This document shows positions 1 to 5,788 of a stretch of 7,068 nucleotides of DNA, in pieces. The stretch is taken from contig JAPUJL010000476.1 in the NCBI GenBank assembly GCA_027296185.1, positions 1 to 7,068 of the forward strand, given 5' to 3'. A program made the translations under genes and the position numbers. The stretch's first letter is position 1. Each line of letters begins with the position of its first letter. Source of the stretch: SAR324 cluster bacterium (GTDB lineage: Bacteria; SAR324; JACQKK01). Under the pieces are notes generated by a model, which did no database searches, had not been told where the DNA came from, and was given only the letters and a program-made list of their open reading frames with translations.

Positions 1-1491
1 AATTTCGTGCGGGGGGATGCGATCGCCGGACTCATCATCACCGCCGTCAATATCCTGGGCGGCCTGGTGATCGGGGTGTTCCAGTTCGGCATGGACCTCA
101 GCTCGGCACTGGATACCTATACCGTCCTGACCGTCGGCGACGGACTCGTCTCCTCCATCCCGGCACTGGTTGTCTCCGTCGCCGCGGGTCTCGCGGTGAC
201 CAAGGCTTCGGTGGACCAGCCGCTCAGCGAGGATTTGACCTCGCAGATTCTGGGCAATCACCGGGCGCTGGCGATCGTTTCGCTGGTGCTGCTCGTCTTC
301 GCGGTGATTCCGGGGATGCCCACCCTGCCGATGCTGACCGTATCGTCGATGCTGGGCGGCATTGCCTACATCATTTATCGGAACCGGCGCCGGACGATCA
401 CGCAGGAGGCGGAGGAATCGGCGCTGCAGGTCCAGCGCGAATTGGAGGAGGCGCCCGAGGACATCGAGAGCGTGCTGCCCATCGACATGCTCGGGATCGA
501 GCTGGGTTACGGGCTGATCCCACTGGTGGACAAGGAGCAGGACGGGGAGATGCTGGAGCGGATCAAGTCCATCCGCCGCCAGGTGGCGATGGACTTGGGC
601 TTCATCGTTCCTCCGATTCACATCAAGGACAACCTGGAGCTTCCGCCGGGCGGCTACTCGATCATCATCAAGGGGGTCGAGGTAGGCCGCGGCGAATTGA
701 TCATCGATCACTTTCTGGCCATGCGCACCGGCGACGTGGAGGAGGAGGTTCCCGGCCTGGAAACCATCGAGCCGGCCTTCGGGTTGCCGGCCCTTTGGAT
801 CACGCCGGAAGATCAGGAGCGCGCCCAGTTTGCCGGGTACACGGTGGTCGATATCCCCACCGTGCTCGCTACCCATCTCACCGAGGTGATCCGCCGCCAC
901 GCGCCGGAATTTGTGGGCCGGCAGGAAACCCAGCGGCTGCTGGACAACTTTGCCAAGACCGAGCCGAAGGTGGTCGAGGAACTGGTGCCCAACGTGCTGC
1001 AGCTGGGCACGGTGCAGAAGGTGCTGCAGAATCTGCTCGGCGAGCGGGTCTCCGTGCGCGACCTGCACACCATCCTGGAGACGATGGCCGACATGGGCGG
1101 GATGACCAAGGATGCGGACCTACTCACCGAATACGTCCGCCAGAGCATGGCGCGCACCATCACCCGGCAATACCAGACGCCGGACGGCATGCTGCCGCTG
1201 GTCTCGCTCTCCCAGGAATACGAGGAGCAGTTGGCCGGCGCCATTCAATCCACGCCCCAGGGCGCCTATCTGGGGCTGGATCCGCAGATCGCCCAGACCA
1301 TCATCCAGAATATCGAGTCCCAGTTGGAACGCTTCTCGGTGTTCAACTACCAGCCGATTCTGCTGTGCTCGCCGTTGATCCGGCCGCACGTGAAAAAGCT
1401 TACCGAGCGTTTCATCCCCAACCTGGTTGTGCTCTCCCACAACGAGATTTCCCACGACGTACGCATCGAGTCGCTGGGAATTGTGGGCTAG
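1..1491 (+). CDS. flhA: Flagellar export gate protein FlhA, C-terminal ~496 residues (5' end outside window)
   Basis: FlhA is the large inner-membrane subunit of the flagellar type III export gate. It couples proton flow to export, and its cytosolic domain docks chaperone-substrate complexes. The frame is open from base 1 and begins with NFVRGDAIAG, the conserved segment just after the FHIPEP-family signature. In Salmonella numbering (recalled) this would be about residue 203, so roughly 200 residues are missing and the full protein would be near the usual 690-700 aa. Fragment residues 7-29, 49-66, 88-106 and 110-126 are hydrophobic and fit the last four membrane helices. Asp6 and Asp47 fall where the functionally important D208 and D249 of Salmonella should be. 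Residues from about 133 to the end are the soluble multi-domain region, including a PNVLQLGTVQKVLQNLL stretch typical of the family. The stop is TAG at 1489. It heads the run flhA-flhF-flhG-fliA. Identification is secure; GTG at base 7 is an internal codon, not the start. Confidence 0.97.
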   Translation, partial: NFVRGDAIAGLIITAVNILGGLVIGVFQFGMDLSSALDTYTVLTVGDGLVSSIPALVVSVAAGLAVTKASVDQPLSEDLTSQILGNHRALAIVSLVLLVFAVIPGMPTLPMLTVSSMLGGIAYIIYRNRRRTITQEAEESALQVQRELEEAPEDIESVLPIDMLGIELGYGLIPLVDKEQDGEMLERIKSIRRQVAMDLGFIVPPIHIKDNLELPPGGYSIIIKGVEVGRGELIIDHFLAMRTGDVEEEVPGLETIEPAFGLPALWITPEDQERAQFAGYTVVDIPTVLATHLTEVIRRHAPEFVGRQETQRLLDNFAKTEPKVVEELVPNVLQLGTVQKVLQNLLGERVSVRDLHTILETMADMGGMTKDADLLTEYVRQSMARTITRQYQTPDGMLPLVSLSQEYEEQLAGAIQSTPQGAYLGLDPQIAQTIIQNIESQLERFSVFNYQPILLCSPLIRPHVKKLTERFIPNLVVLSHNEISHDVRIESLGIVG

Positions 1492-1545
1492 CCCGATGAT
1501 TCGCGACGAACGGATGCGCTTCGCTCACCAAGGAACCGGCTAGCA

Positions 1546-2835
1546 ATGCAAATCAAGAAATTCCGCGGGGCCGACATGCAGGAAGCCCTGCAGCACGTCA
1601 AGCGGGAATTGGGTCAGGATGCCATCATTCTTTCCACCCGCCAGGTGCGCGGGGGCGGGGGCACCTTCGGCCTCTTCGGAAAGCCCATGCTGGAAGTGAC
1701 CGCGGCGCGGGACGCGGAGGAGAACGGGGGCGATGCGGCCGGGCTCCTCGCCTCGCTGCCCAATGCCTTTGCCAAGGGCCGGCGGGTGCGGGGCGCCGGG
1801 ACGGAATCCGACTTGGTCAAGCAGATCCTGGCCAGGAATCAAATAGATACCCAGAGTCTGCTGGCGCCCCTGCAGGACGAGATTCAGGAGTTGAAGGAAC
1901 TGCTTCACCACGCGGGCGATGTCCAGCGGGAAAGCGTGCGCGAGAGCGTCTCCCTCTCCCAAATACAGTCGGAAATCTCCGAGATGCGACAGACGCTGCA
2001 ATCGCTCTCGGCGCAGTCGGCGGGGCTCCGCGAGGCGGAGTACGCGGAGAATCTGGTGGTGCTCTTCCAGCAGTTGATCTTCAACGGCATGGAGGAGAAG
2101 TTCGCCCGCCGGCTCATCGAGGAATCGATGAAAAACATCCCCGTGGGCGAAATGGAGGACTTCGCCTACGTGAAGATTTTCCTGGCGCGCATGCTGATGA
2201 AGATCCTCAAAGTCACCGGGGGAATTCGCACCGAGCCCAACCGGCAGACCATTGCGGCGCTGATCGGCCCCACGGGCGTGGGCAAGACCACGACCGTGGC
2301 CAAGCTCGCCTCGGAGCAGATGCTGAAATTCCGGCGAAAGGTGGGGCTGATCACGGTGGATACCTTCCGCATCGCCGCGGTGGAGCAGCTCAAGGTCTAC
2401 GCCAAGATCATGGGCGTGCCGATCACCGTGGTGGGCAGCAAGCAGGAGCTCCGCCGCGCCATCCAGGAATTCGCCGAATGCGACGCGATCTTCGTCGATA
2501 CGGGCGGGCGCTCCCAGCGGGATGGGCTACAGATGTCGGAAATCTATCGGATGTTCGGCGGCGACGACCCGATCGACGTTTACCTGACGATGAGCGTGAC
2601 CACCAAGGACTCGGATCAGAGCGAGATCACCCGCCGCTTCGGGCAGATCCCCCTGGCGGGGGTGATGTACACCAAGCTGGACGAGAGCACGACCTTCGGT
2701 TCGATGTTCAACCACTCGATTCGGTTCAAGACCCCGGTCGCCTATCTCACGACCGGGCAAAAGGTCCCGGAAGATATCGAAGTCGCCACCAAGGAACGGC
2801 TGGTCGATCTGCTGCTGAATATTGTAGGTAACTGA
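1546..2835 (+). CDS. flhF: Flagellar biosynthesis GTPase FlhF (SRP-type)
   Basis: FlhF is an SRP-family GTPase related to Ffh and FtsY. It marks the site of flagellar assembly at the membrane, usually a cell pole, and is switched off by FlhG. The protein has 429 aa. The N-terminal B domain (1 to ~65) starts MQIKKFRGADMQEAL, typical of FlhF. A variable linker (~66-150) is rich in Gln, Glu and Leu and probably partly helical. The NG domain (~165-429) carries the P-loop GPTGVGKT (241-248), the DTFR motif (272-275), a G3 motif DTGGRSQ (318-324) and the guanine-specificity motif TKLDES (376-381). G3 is normally DTAGR, so the Ala-to-Gly change is unusual. ATG 1546 is preceded by AAGGA at 1530-1534, a usable ribosome binding site 11 nt away. 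The gene starts 54 nt after flhA and is followed by its regulator flhG. Length lies within the family range (about 366 aa in Bacillus, about 500 in Vibrio). Confidence 0.97.
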   Translation: MQIKKFRGADMQEALQHVKRELGQDAIILSTRQVRGGGGTFGLFGKPMLEVTAARDAEENGGDAAGLLASLPNAFAKGRRVRGAGTESDLVKQILARNQIDTQSLLAPLQDEIQELKELLHHAGDVQRESVRESVSLSQIQSEISEMRQTLQSLSAQSAGLREAEYAENLVVLFQQLIFNGMEEKFARRLIEESMKNIPVGEMEDFAYVKIFLARMLMKILKVTGGIRTEPNRQTIAALIGPTGVGKTTTVAKLASEQMLKFRRKVGLITVDTFRIAAVEQLKVYAKIMGVPITVVGSKQELRRAIQEFAECDAIFVDTGGRSQRDGLQMSEIYRMFGGDDPIDVYLTMSVTTKDSDQSEITRRFGQIPLAGVMYTKLDESTTFGSMFNHSIRFKTPVAYLTTGQKVPEDIEVATKERLVDLLLNIVGN

Positions 2836-2868
2836 GACCCGCCGCCCCCGCCGGAGCATCTGCGCCGC

Positions 2869-2894
2869 GTCATTGTGCCGTGTCATCGTGCCGC
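2869..2894 (+). repeat. Imperfect 13-bp tandem duplication in the flhF-flhG gap
   Basis: Two adjacent 13-base units, GTCATTGTGCCGT and GTCATCGTGCCGC, match at 11 of 13 positions. They lie in the 88-nt gap between the flhF stop and the flhG start, ending 16 nt before the flhG Shine-Dalgarno sequence. They could be a slippage relic or part of a leader structure; no function is evident. Confidence 0.6.
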
Positions 2895-2910
2895 GCCGGT
2901 GGGTCCATGC

Positions 2911-2914
2911 AGGA
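2911..2914 (+). promoter_or_regulatory. Ribosome binding site that sets the flhG start at ATG 2924
   Basis: AGGA at 2911-2914 is 9 nt before ATG 2924, near-ideal spacing. The other in-frame ATG at 2915 directly abuts the AGGA and is too close to use it; the TTG at 2873 has no Shine-Dalgarno. Starting at 2924 puts the conserved FlhF-activating motif DQAxxLR at the extreme N-terminus, as expected. Confidence 0.75.
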
Positions 2915-2923
2915 ATGTCACGA

Positions 2924-3841
2924 ATGGATCAGGCAAGCACGCTGCGCCAAATCGTCAACGCCCGCAAGGCCGCCGAGCCCCTCCCCCCGGGTCCGGATCG
3001 CGGTCAGATGCGCGTGATCGCCATCACGAGCGGCAAGGGGGGTGTGGGCAAGACCAACATCGTGGTGAACCTGTGCATCGCCCTCACCAAGCTCGGCCGG
3101 CGGGTGTTGCTGTTGGACGGGGACATGGGCCTGGCGAACGTGGACGTGTTACTGGGCCTTACGCCCAAGTACACGCTGGAGCATGTGCTGAAAGGCCAAA
3201 AGGGAATCAACGACATCGTCCTCGAAGGACCCCACGGCATTCGGCTGCTGCCTTCCAGTTCCGGCATGAGCGAGCTGTCGGAGATGAACTTCGAGCAACA
3301 GATGTTCCTCTTCCGCGAATTGAGCCAGCTTGACGAACAGATCGATTACCTGTTCATCGATACGGGCGCGGGCGTCTCCTCGAACGTGTTGCGGTTCAAC
3401 GCCTCGGCCAACGAGATTCTCGTGATCGCCAATTCCGAGCCCACGTCGATCACGGATGCCTATGCACTGATGAAGCTGCTGTCGATCAAGTATCACATCC
3501 GCGATTTCGGCCTGGTGGCCAACTCGGTGCAGTCGGACCGAGAGGGGCTGGCCGTCTACAACCGGCTCAACGCAGTGTGCCGGCAGTTTTTGCAGGTGAA
3601 TCTCTCCTACGTGGGCTCCGTCCCCTTCGATCAGAGCGTGCGCAAAGCCGTGCGGCGGCAGCGGCCGGTGATCGATCTGTACCCCTTCTCTCCGGCCGGA
3701 AAGAGCATTACGAATCTGGCCGCCTCGCTCGATGCATCCCTCCTGACGCAGGCCGATTCTCCGGCCGGCGAGCCTGTCCCCTCCGGAAGGACCCGGCAGT
3801 CCTTCTGGGACCGCTTATTGCATTGGAAGAAAGCGCAATAA
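2924..3841 (+). CDS. flhG: Flagellar number regulator FlhG/FleN, MinD-like ATPase
   Basis: FlhG (FleN, YlxH) is a ParA/MinD-type ATPase that limits flagellar number and stimulates the GTPase of FlhF. From ATG 2924 the protein has 305 aa. Residues 2-8, DQASTLR, match the DQAxxLR activator helix that inserts next to the FlhF nucleotide. The deviant Walker A motif SGKGGVGKT is at 36-44, with the signature lysine K38 and the P-loop lysine K43. A conserved switch segment DGDMGLANVD lies at 65-74, and the Walker B-like strand FIDTGAG at 144-150. The C-terminal 15 residues (RQSFWDRLLHWKKAQ) can form an amphipathic basic/aromatic helix, as in the membrane-targeting tail of MinD and FlhG. The gene follows flhF by 88 nt and precedes fliA, the usual setting. 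In Pseudomonas and Vibrio FleN also restrains the flagellar master activator FleQ/FlrA; no such regulator gene is visible here. A longer product from TTG 2873 is possible but unlikely. Confidence 0.96.
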   Translation: MDQASTLRQIVNARKAAEPLPPGPDRGQMRVIAITSGKGGVGKTNIVVNLCIALTKLGRRVLLLDGDMGLANVDVLLGLTPKYTLEHVLKGQKGINDIVLEGPHGIRLLPSSSGMSELSEMNFEQQMFLFRELSQLDEQIDYLFIDTGAGVSSNVLRFNASANEILVIANSEPTSITDAYALMKLLSIKYHIRDFGLVANSVQSDREGLAVYNRLNAVCRQFLQVNLSYVGSVPFDQSVRKAVRRQRPVIDLYPFSPAGKSITNLAASLDASLLTQADSPAGEPVPSGRTRQSFWDRLLHWKKAQ

Positions 3842-3862
3842 ACTCTACGGATTGTTGCGCCG

Positions 3863-3884
3863 AAATCCGCCCGGGTGCGGATTT
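3863..3884 (+). repeat. Perfect 8-bp inverted repeat (hairpin) between flhG and fliA
   Basis: AAATCCGC (3863-3870) and GCGGATTT (3877-3884) are perfect reverse complements around a 6-nt loop, CCGGGT. The hairpin starts 22 nt after the flhG stop and ends 20 nt before the fliA Shine-Dalgarno sequence. Only the three T residues of the stem itself follow the GC core and the next bases are GCGG, so it is not a standard intrinsic terminator. It could be an mRNA processing or stability element, or a weak attenuator setting fliA dosage; that role is inference. Confidence 0.6.
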
Positions 3885-3913
3885 GCGGTGCATGGGGACC
3901 GGTCAGGAGCGGT

Positions 3914-4693
3914 ATGAACAACCCTTACGCCCAGCACGCGTACCAGGCGAAAAGCCGCGAAGAGGTGGTGCTGGAGTATGCCCCGCTCGTCAAGCACATC
4001 GCCAACCGCCTTGCCGCGCGCCTGCCCAATAACCTGCAGGTCGACGACTTGGTGCAGGCGGGCATGATCGGCCTGCTCGACGCCATCGAGAAATACGACC
4101 CGAGCCGCGAAGCGCAATTCCGCACCTACGCGGAGTTCCGCGTCAAGGGTGCCATGCTGGACGATCTGCGCGCCGGAGATTGGATTCCGCGCTCCGTGCG
4201 GAGCAACGCCGACCGGATGCAGCAGGCCATCGTGGCGCTGATGGCCGAGCTCGGCCGCCGCCCCGACGAGTTCGAGATCGCCGCGAAGCTCGGCCTCTCC
4301 CTGGCCAAGTATCACGAGCTGTTGCTGAAGAGCCGGGCCATTCCCTTGCTGCAGATCGAGGACCTCAACGCCTACCGGGACGACGACGACGGCAATATCT
4401 TCGACGTTCTGGAGGACCCGGCGATCAACAATCCACTCGACACGCTTTCGCTCCAGGAGCTCCAGGAGCGGCTGGCCAGCGCCATCGCCGGGCTGCCGGA
4501 GAAGGAGCAGTTGGTGCTCTCCCTGTACTACGACGAGGACCTGAACCTGAAGGAAATCGGCGAGGTGCTGGGGATCACCGAATCCCGCGTATCCCAAATC
4601 CGCACCCAGGCCATCGTGCGCCTGCGCGCCGCGCTCAAATCCATCGCTTCCCACGAACTGCTCGAGGCGGCCATCGAGCACCGCTCGGCCTAG
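3914..4693 (+). CDS. fliA: RNA polymerase sigma factor FliA (sigma-28, flagellar)
   Basis: FliA directs RNA polymerase to late flagellar promoters (flagellin, motor and often chemotaxis genes). Before the hook is complete it is normally held by the anti-sigma factor FlgM. The 259-aa protein (E. coli has 239) contains sigma region 2 at about residues 17-90, with QVDDLVQAGMIGLLDAIEKYD (42-62) and FRTYAEFRVKGAMLDDLR, the core-binding and -10 recognition segment characteristic of sigma-28. Region 3 spans about 91-150. Region 4 spans about 190-245, with the helix-turn-helix LKEIGEVLGITESRVSQIRTQ (212-232). ATG 3914 is preceded by AGGAG at 3905-3909, and the N-terminus MNNPYAQ resembles other FliA starts; a GTG at 3875 is less likely. 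The gene is the last of the flagellar run. No cheY/cheZ follows; instead a minus-strand gene converges on it. Confidence 0.97.
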   Translation: MNNPYAQHAYQAKSREEVVLEYAPLVKHIANRLAARLPNNLQVDDLVQAGMIGLLDAIEKYDPSREAQFRTYAEFRVKGAMLDDLRAGDWIPRSVRSNADRMQQAIVALMAELGRRPDEFEIAAKLGLSLAKYHELLLKSRAIPLLQIEDLNAYRDDDDGNIFDVLEDPAINNPLDTLSLQELQERLASAIAGLPEKEQLVLSLYYDEDLNLKEIGEVLGITESRVSQIRTQAIVRLRAALKSIASHELLEAAIEHRSA

Positions 4694-4722
4694 TATCCCC
4701 GAGCAGTCGCCCCATCGATTTC

Positions 4723-4742
4723 GGCGCTCTACGCCTTTTGTT
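4723..4742 (+). terminator. Weak intrinsic terminator candidate after fliA
   Basis: GGCG (4723-4726) pairs with CGCC (4732-4735) across a 5-nt loop and is followed at once by TTTTGTT (4736-4742), 30 nt after the fliA stop. The stem is only 4 bp, so termination may be weak or assisted by Rho. Position and T tract fit the end of the flagellar operon. Confidence 0.4.
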
Positions 4743-5050
4743 CCCACACCGCTCGGCCCGGGAAGAAATTCCGGCCGGCGCGATCCGTTGGAATTTGCGC
4801 TGCCCATTCGACAGGCTTCGGGCGTGGCGCGGAACGACTGGATGGTGCGGCATTACGGCCTGCCGGGCGGTCCGTGGAACCCAGCCGTAGCGGGCCCCGG
4901 CACCGCCGTGCGGCACAGGAACCGCGGCCGCAGGTCCGGCCTGGATTTCCCCCCTCAACCCGCTTGCCCGATCCGGGACAGGATCCCGCTCGCCAACCGC
5001 CCGAGTGCGCGATCTCGTGTGCTTCATAGCCGCACGGGGGGGCGGTGGGC
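4743..5050. other. Non-coding part of the fliA / minus-strand convergent junction
   Basis: This stretch of about 300 bases has no convincing gene. Frames open across it have low-complexity Arg/Pro/Gly/Ala translations with no usable start, and no tRNA or rRNA pattern is seen. It holds minor structures: AAATTCC (4766-4772) inverted against GGAATTT (4790-4796), a small CGGGA/TCCCG hairpin (4974-4978 with 4984-4988), and a degenerate copy of a dispersed repeat at 4803-4824. I see no promoter I would defend. Confidence 0.6.
4803..4824 (+). repeat. Degenerate copy of a widespread dispersed repeat (CTTCGACAGGCTCAGGGCG type)
   Basis: The stretch CCCATTCGACAGGCTTCGGG and the following two bases closely resemble the core of a short dispersed repeat seen in many environmental bacterial genomes. 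That repeat, when translated, yields spurious 'PFDRLRANG' or 'RPEPVEG' peptides. This copy has changes in the core and lacks the usual GAACGG end. The family assignment rests on recall, and one copy in a window cannot prove repetition. Confidence 0.4.
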
Positions 5051-5087
5051 AAAAAAAATGCCCGACCGTCGAATCCGACGGCGGGGC
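5051..5087 (-). terminator. Strong intrinsic terminator of the minus-strand hypothetical gene
   Basis: Read on the minus strand, GCCCCGCCGTCG (5087-5076) pairs with CGACGGTCGGGC (5071-5060) around a GATT loop. Eleven of 12 positions pair, one of them a G-T wobble, with a single C-C mismatch. The stem is followed by A and eight T residues (5058-5051). The stem begins about 40 nt after the stop of the 5127-5621 gene. No T run follows on the plus strand, so it acts in one direction only. Confidence 0.88.
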
Positions 5088-5126
5088 CTCGATGGAGCAA
5101 GGAGGACTCTGTCCAGCGGTGAGGTT

Positions 5127-5621
5127 CTACGACGCGCGCAACACGCCGCGGGGGCCATAGAGGCTCATGCGCTGCTCGTTGCGCATGATCGCCACGAACG
5201 TGGGCTGCTTCAGCAGCCCCAGTGCCGCCTGGGCACGCCCGGGTTCGCGCAGGTTGCGGATGACCGAATCGGCCAACTGGGCAATATTTTCCACGCCGAG
5301 GGACGCGTACTCGCGCAGGTTTCGGACGGTTTGCCGGGTGCTCTCCGGCACGGCGCCCAAATTCCGGGCTAGATGCTCCCGCAGCTTGTCCACCGTGGCC
5401 TGTTCCAGGGCGTTCCGCCGGATCATGTTCTCCACGCGGGAAATGAGCAGCATGTACGTGCTGGGCGAGGAGGACGTATCCTCGGCGCCTACGCCCGCCT
5501 GTGCTCCCGAAAGCTCCGGCTTGGGCTGCTCCGGCGTCCGGCGTTGGGCCAGGACGTTGGAGTGGGGCAGTTGCGCGGAGGATTCGGTGCTCGTCGTAAC
5601 CAGGGATGTGGAAGCGTACAT
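5127..5621 (-). CDS. Unrecognised 164-aa protein, likely flagellum-linked orphan gene
   Basis: I do not recognise this protein. From ATG 5621 it has 164 aa. Residues 1-54 are low in complexity, rich in Ser, Thr, Pro, Gln and Ala, and probably disordered. Residues 55-164 show amphipathic helical patterning, for example YMLLISRVENMIRR (56-69) and VRNLREYASLGVENIAQLAD (99-118). It is basic (about 17 Arg) with no Cys, no Trp, no signal peptide and no membrane segment. Codon use matches the neighbours (G/C-rich third positions), and a strong terminator about 40 nt after the stop supports this frame. A sigma-54-like promoter lies at 5683-5699, giving an inferred leader of about 50 nt. No Shine-Dalgarno precedes the ATG; a TTG at 5651 would add 10 residues. 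Convergence on fliA, the promoter type, the Cys-free composition and the disordered N-terminus are compatible with a flagellar export substrate or regulator (an unusually long FlgM-like protein is one option), but this is inference. Confidence 0.8.
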   Translation of the reverse strand: MYASTSLVTTSTESSAQLPHSNVLAQRRTPEQPKPELSGAQAGVGAEDTSSSPSTYMLLISRVENMIRRNALEQATVDKLREHLARNLGAVPESTRQTVRNLREYASLGVENIAQLADSVIRNLREPGRAQAALGLLKQPTFVAIMRNEQRMSLYGPRGVLRAS

Positions 5622-5682
5622 GGCATGCGTCGTCGTGGGGATGGCCGGCAAGACCGTACCGGTTTCGCGTTGGCTCTAGCGA

Positions 5683-5699
5683 TCCAAGAAACGTGCCAG
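5683..5699 (-). promoter_or_regulatory. Candidate sigma-54 (RpoN) -24/-12 promoter
   Basis: On the minus strand CTGGCACGTTTCTTGGA aligns with the sigma-54 consensus YTGGCACGRNNNTTGCW. The whole -24 block (CTGGCACG) matches, the spacing is exact and the -12 TTG is present. Mismatches are T for R in the spacer and G for C in the -12 GC. A start near 5672 is inferred, about 50 nt before the ATG at 5621. Sigma-54 drives many intermediate flagellar genes in polar flagellates, fitting the location beside fliA. Confidence 0.62.
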
Positions 5700-5702
5700 A
5701 TG

Positions 5703-5738
5703 GGTCCGGCCGCAGCGGCACTGAAAGCGCCTCGGACC
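5703..5738. repeat. Dyad element just upstream of the sigma-54-like promoter
   Basis: GGTCCG (5703-5708) is inverted against CGGACC (5733-5738), and inside it GCCGC-A-GCGGC (5709-5719) forms a second near-palindrome. In minus-strand terms this lies directly upstream of the -24 block and downstream of the gph stop. It has no T tract, so it is a poor terminator for gph. It could be a binding site for an activator; that is speculative. Confidence 0.4.
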
Positions 5739-5788
5739 GGGCCTCCGGGTGGATTCCGCGCGGTGCGGAGCGGGGGCGGGAAGATGGC

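Noticed and set aside
4788..4804. Plus-strand GG-N10-GC resembling a sigma-54 core
   Set aside because: Most other consensus positions mismatch and no plus-strand gene lies downstream.
3845..4807. Long open frame (320 codons) on the minus strand opposite fliA
   Set aside because: It is the antisense shadow of a high-GC gene. The translation has no family resemblance and fliA on the plus strand is certain.
4964..4990. Small GATCC/GGATC and CGGGA/TCCCG hairpins in the convergent junction
   Set aside because: Stems of 5 bp without a T tract are expected by chance in GC-rich DNA.
4729..5721. 330-codon minus-strand frame overlapping the unknown gene
   Set aside because: It is rich in Arg, Pro and Gly without helical patterning and runs through the terminator at 5051-5087. 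The 5127-5621 frame has better codon third positions and a terminator right after its stop.
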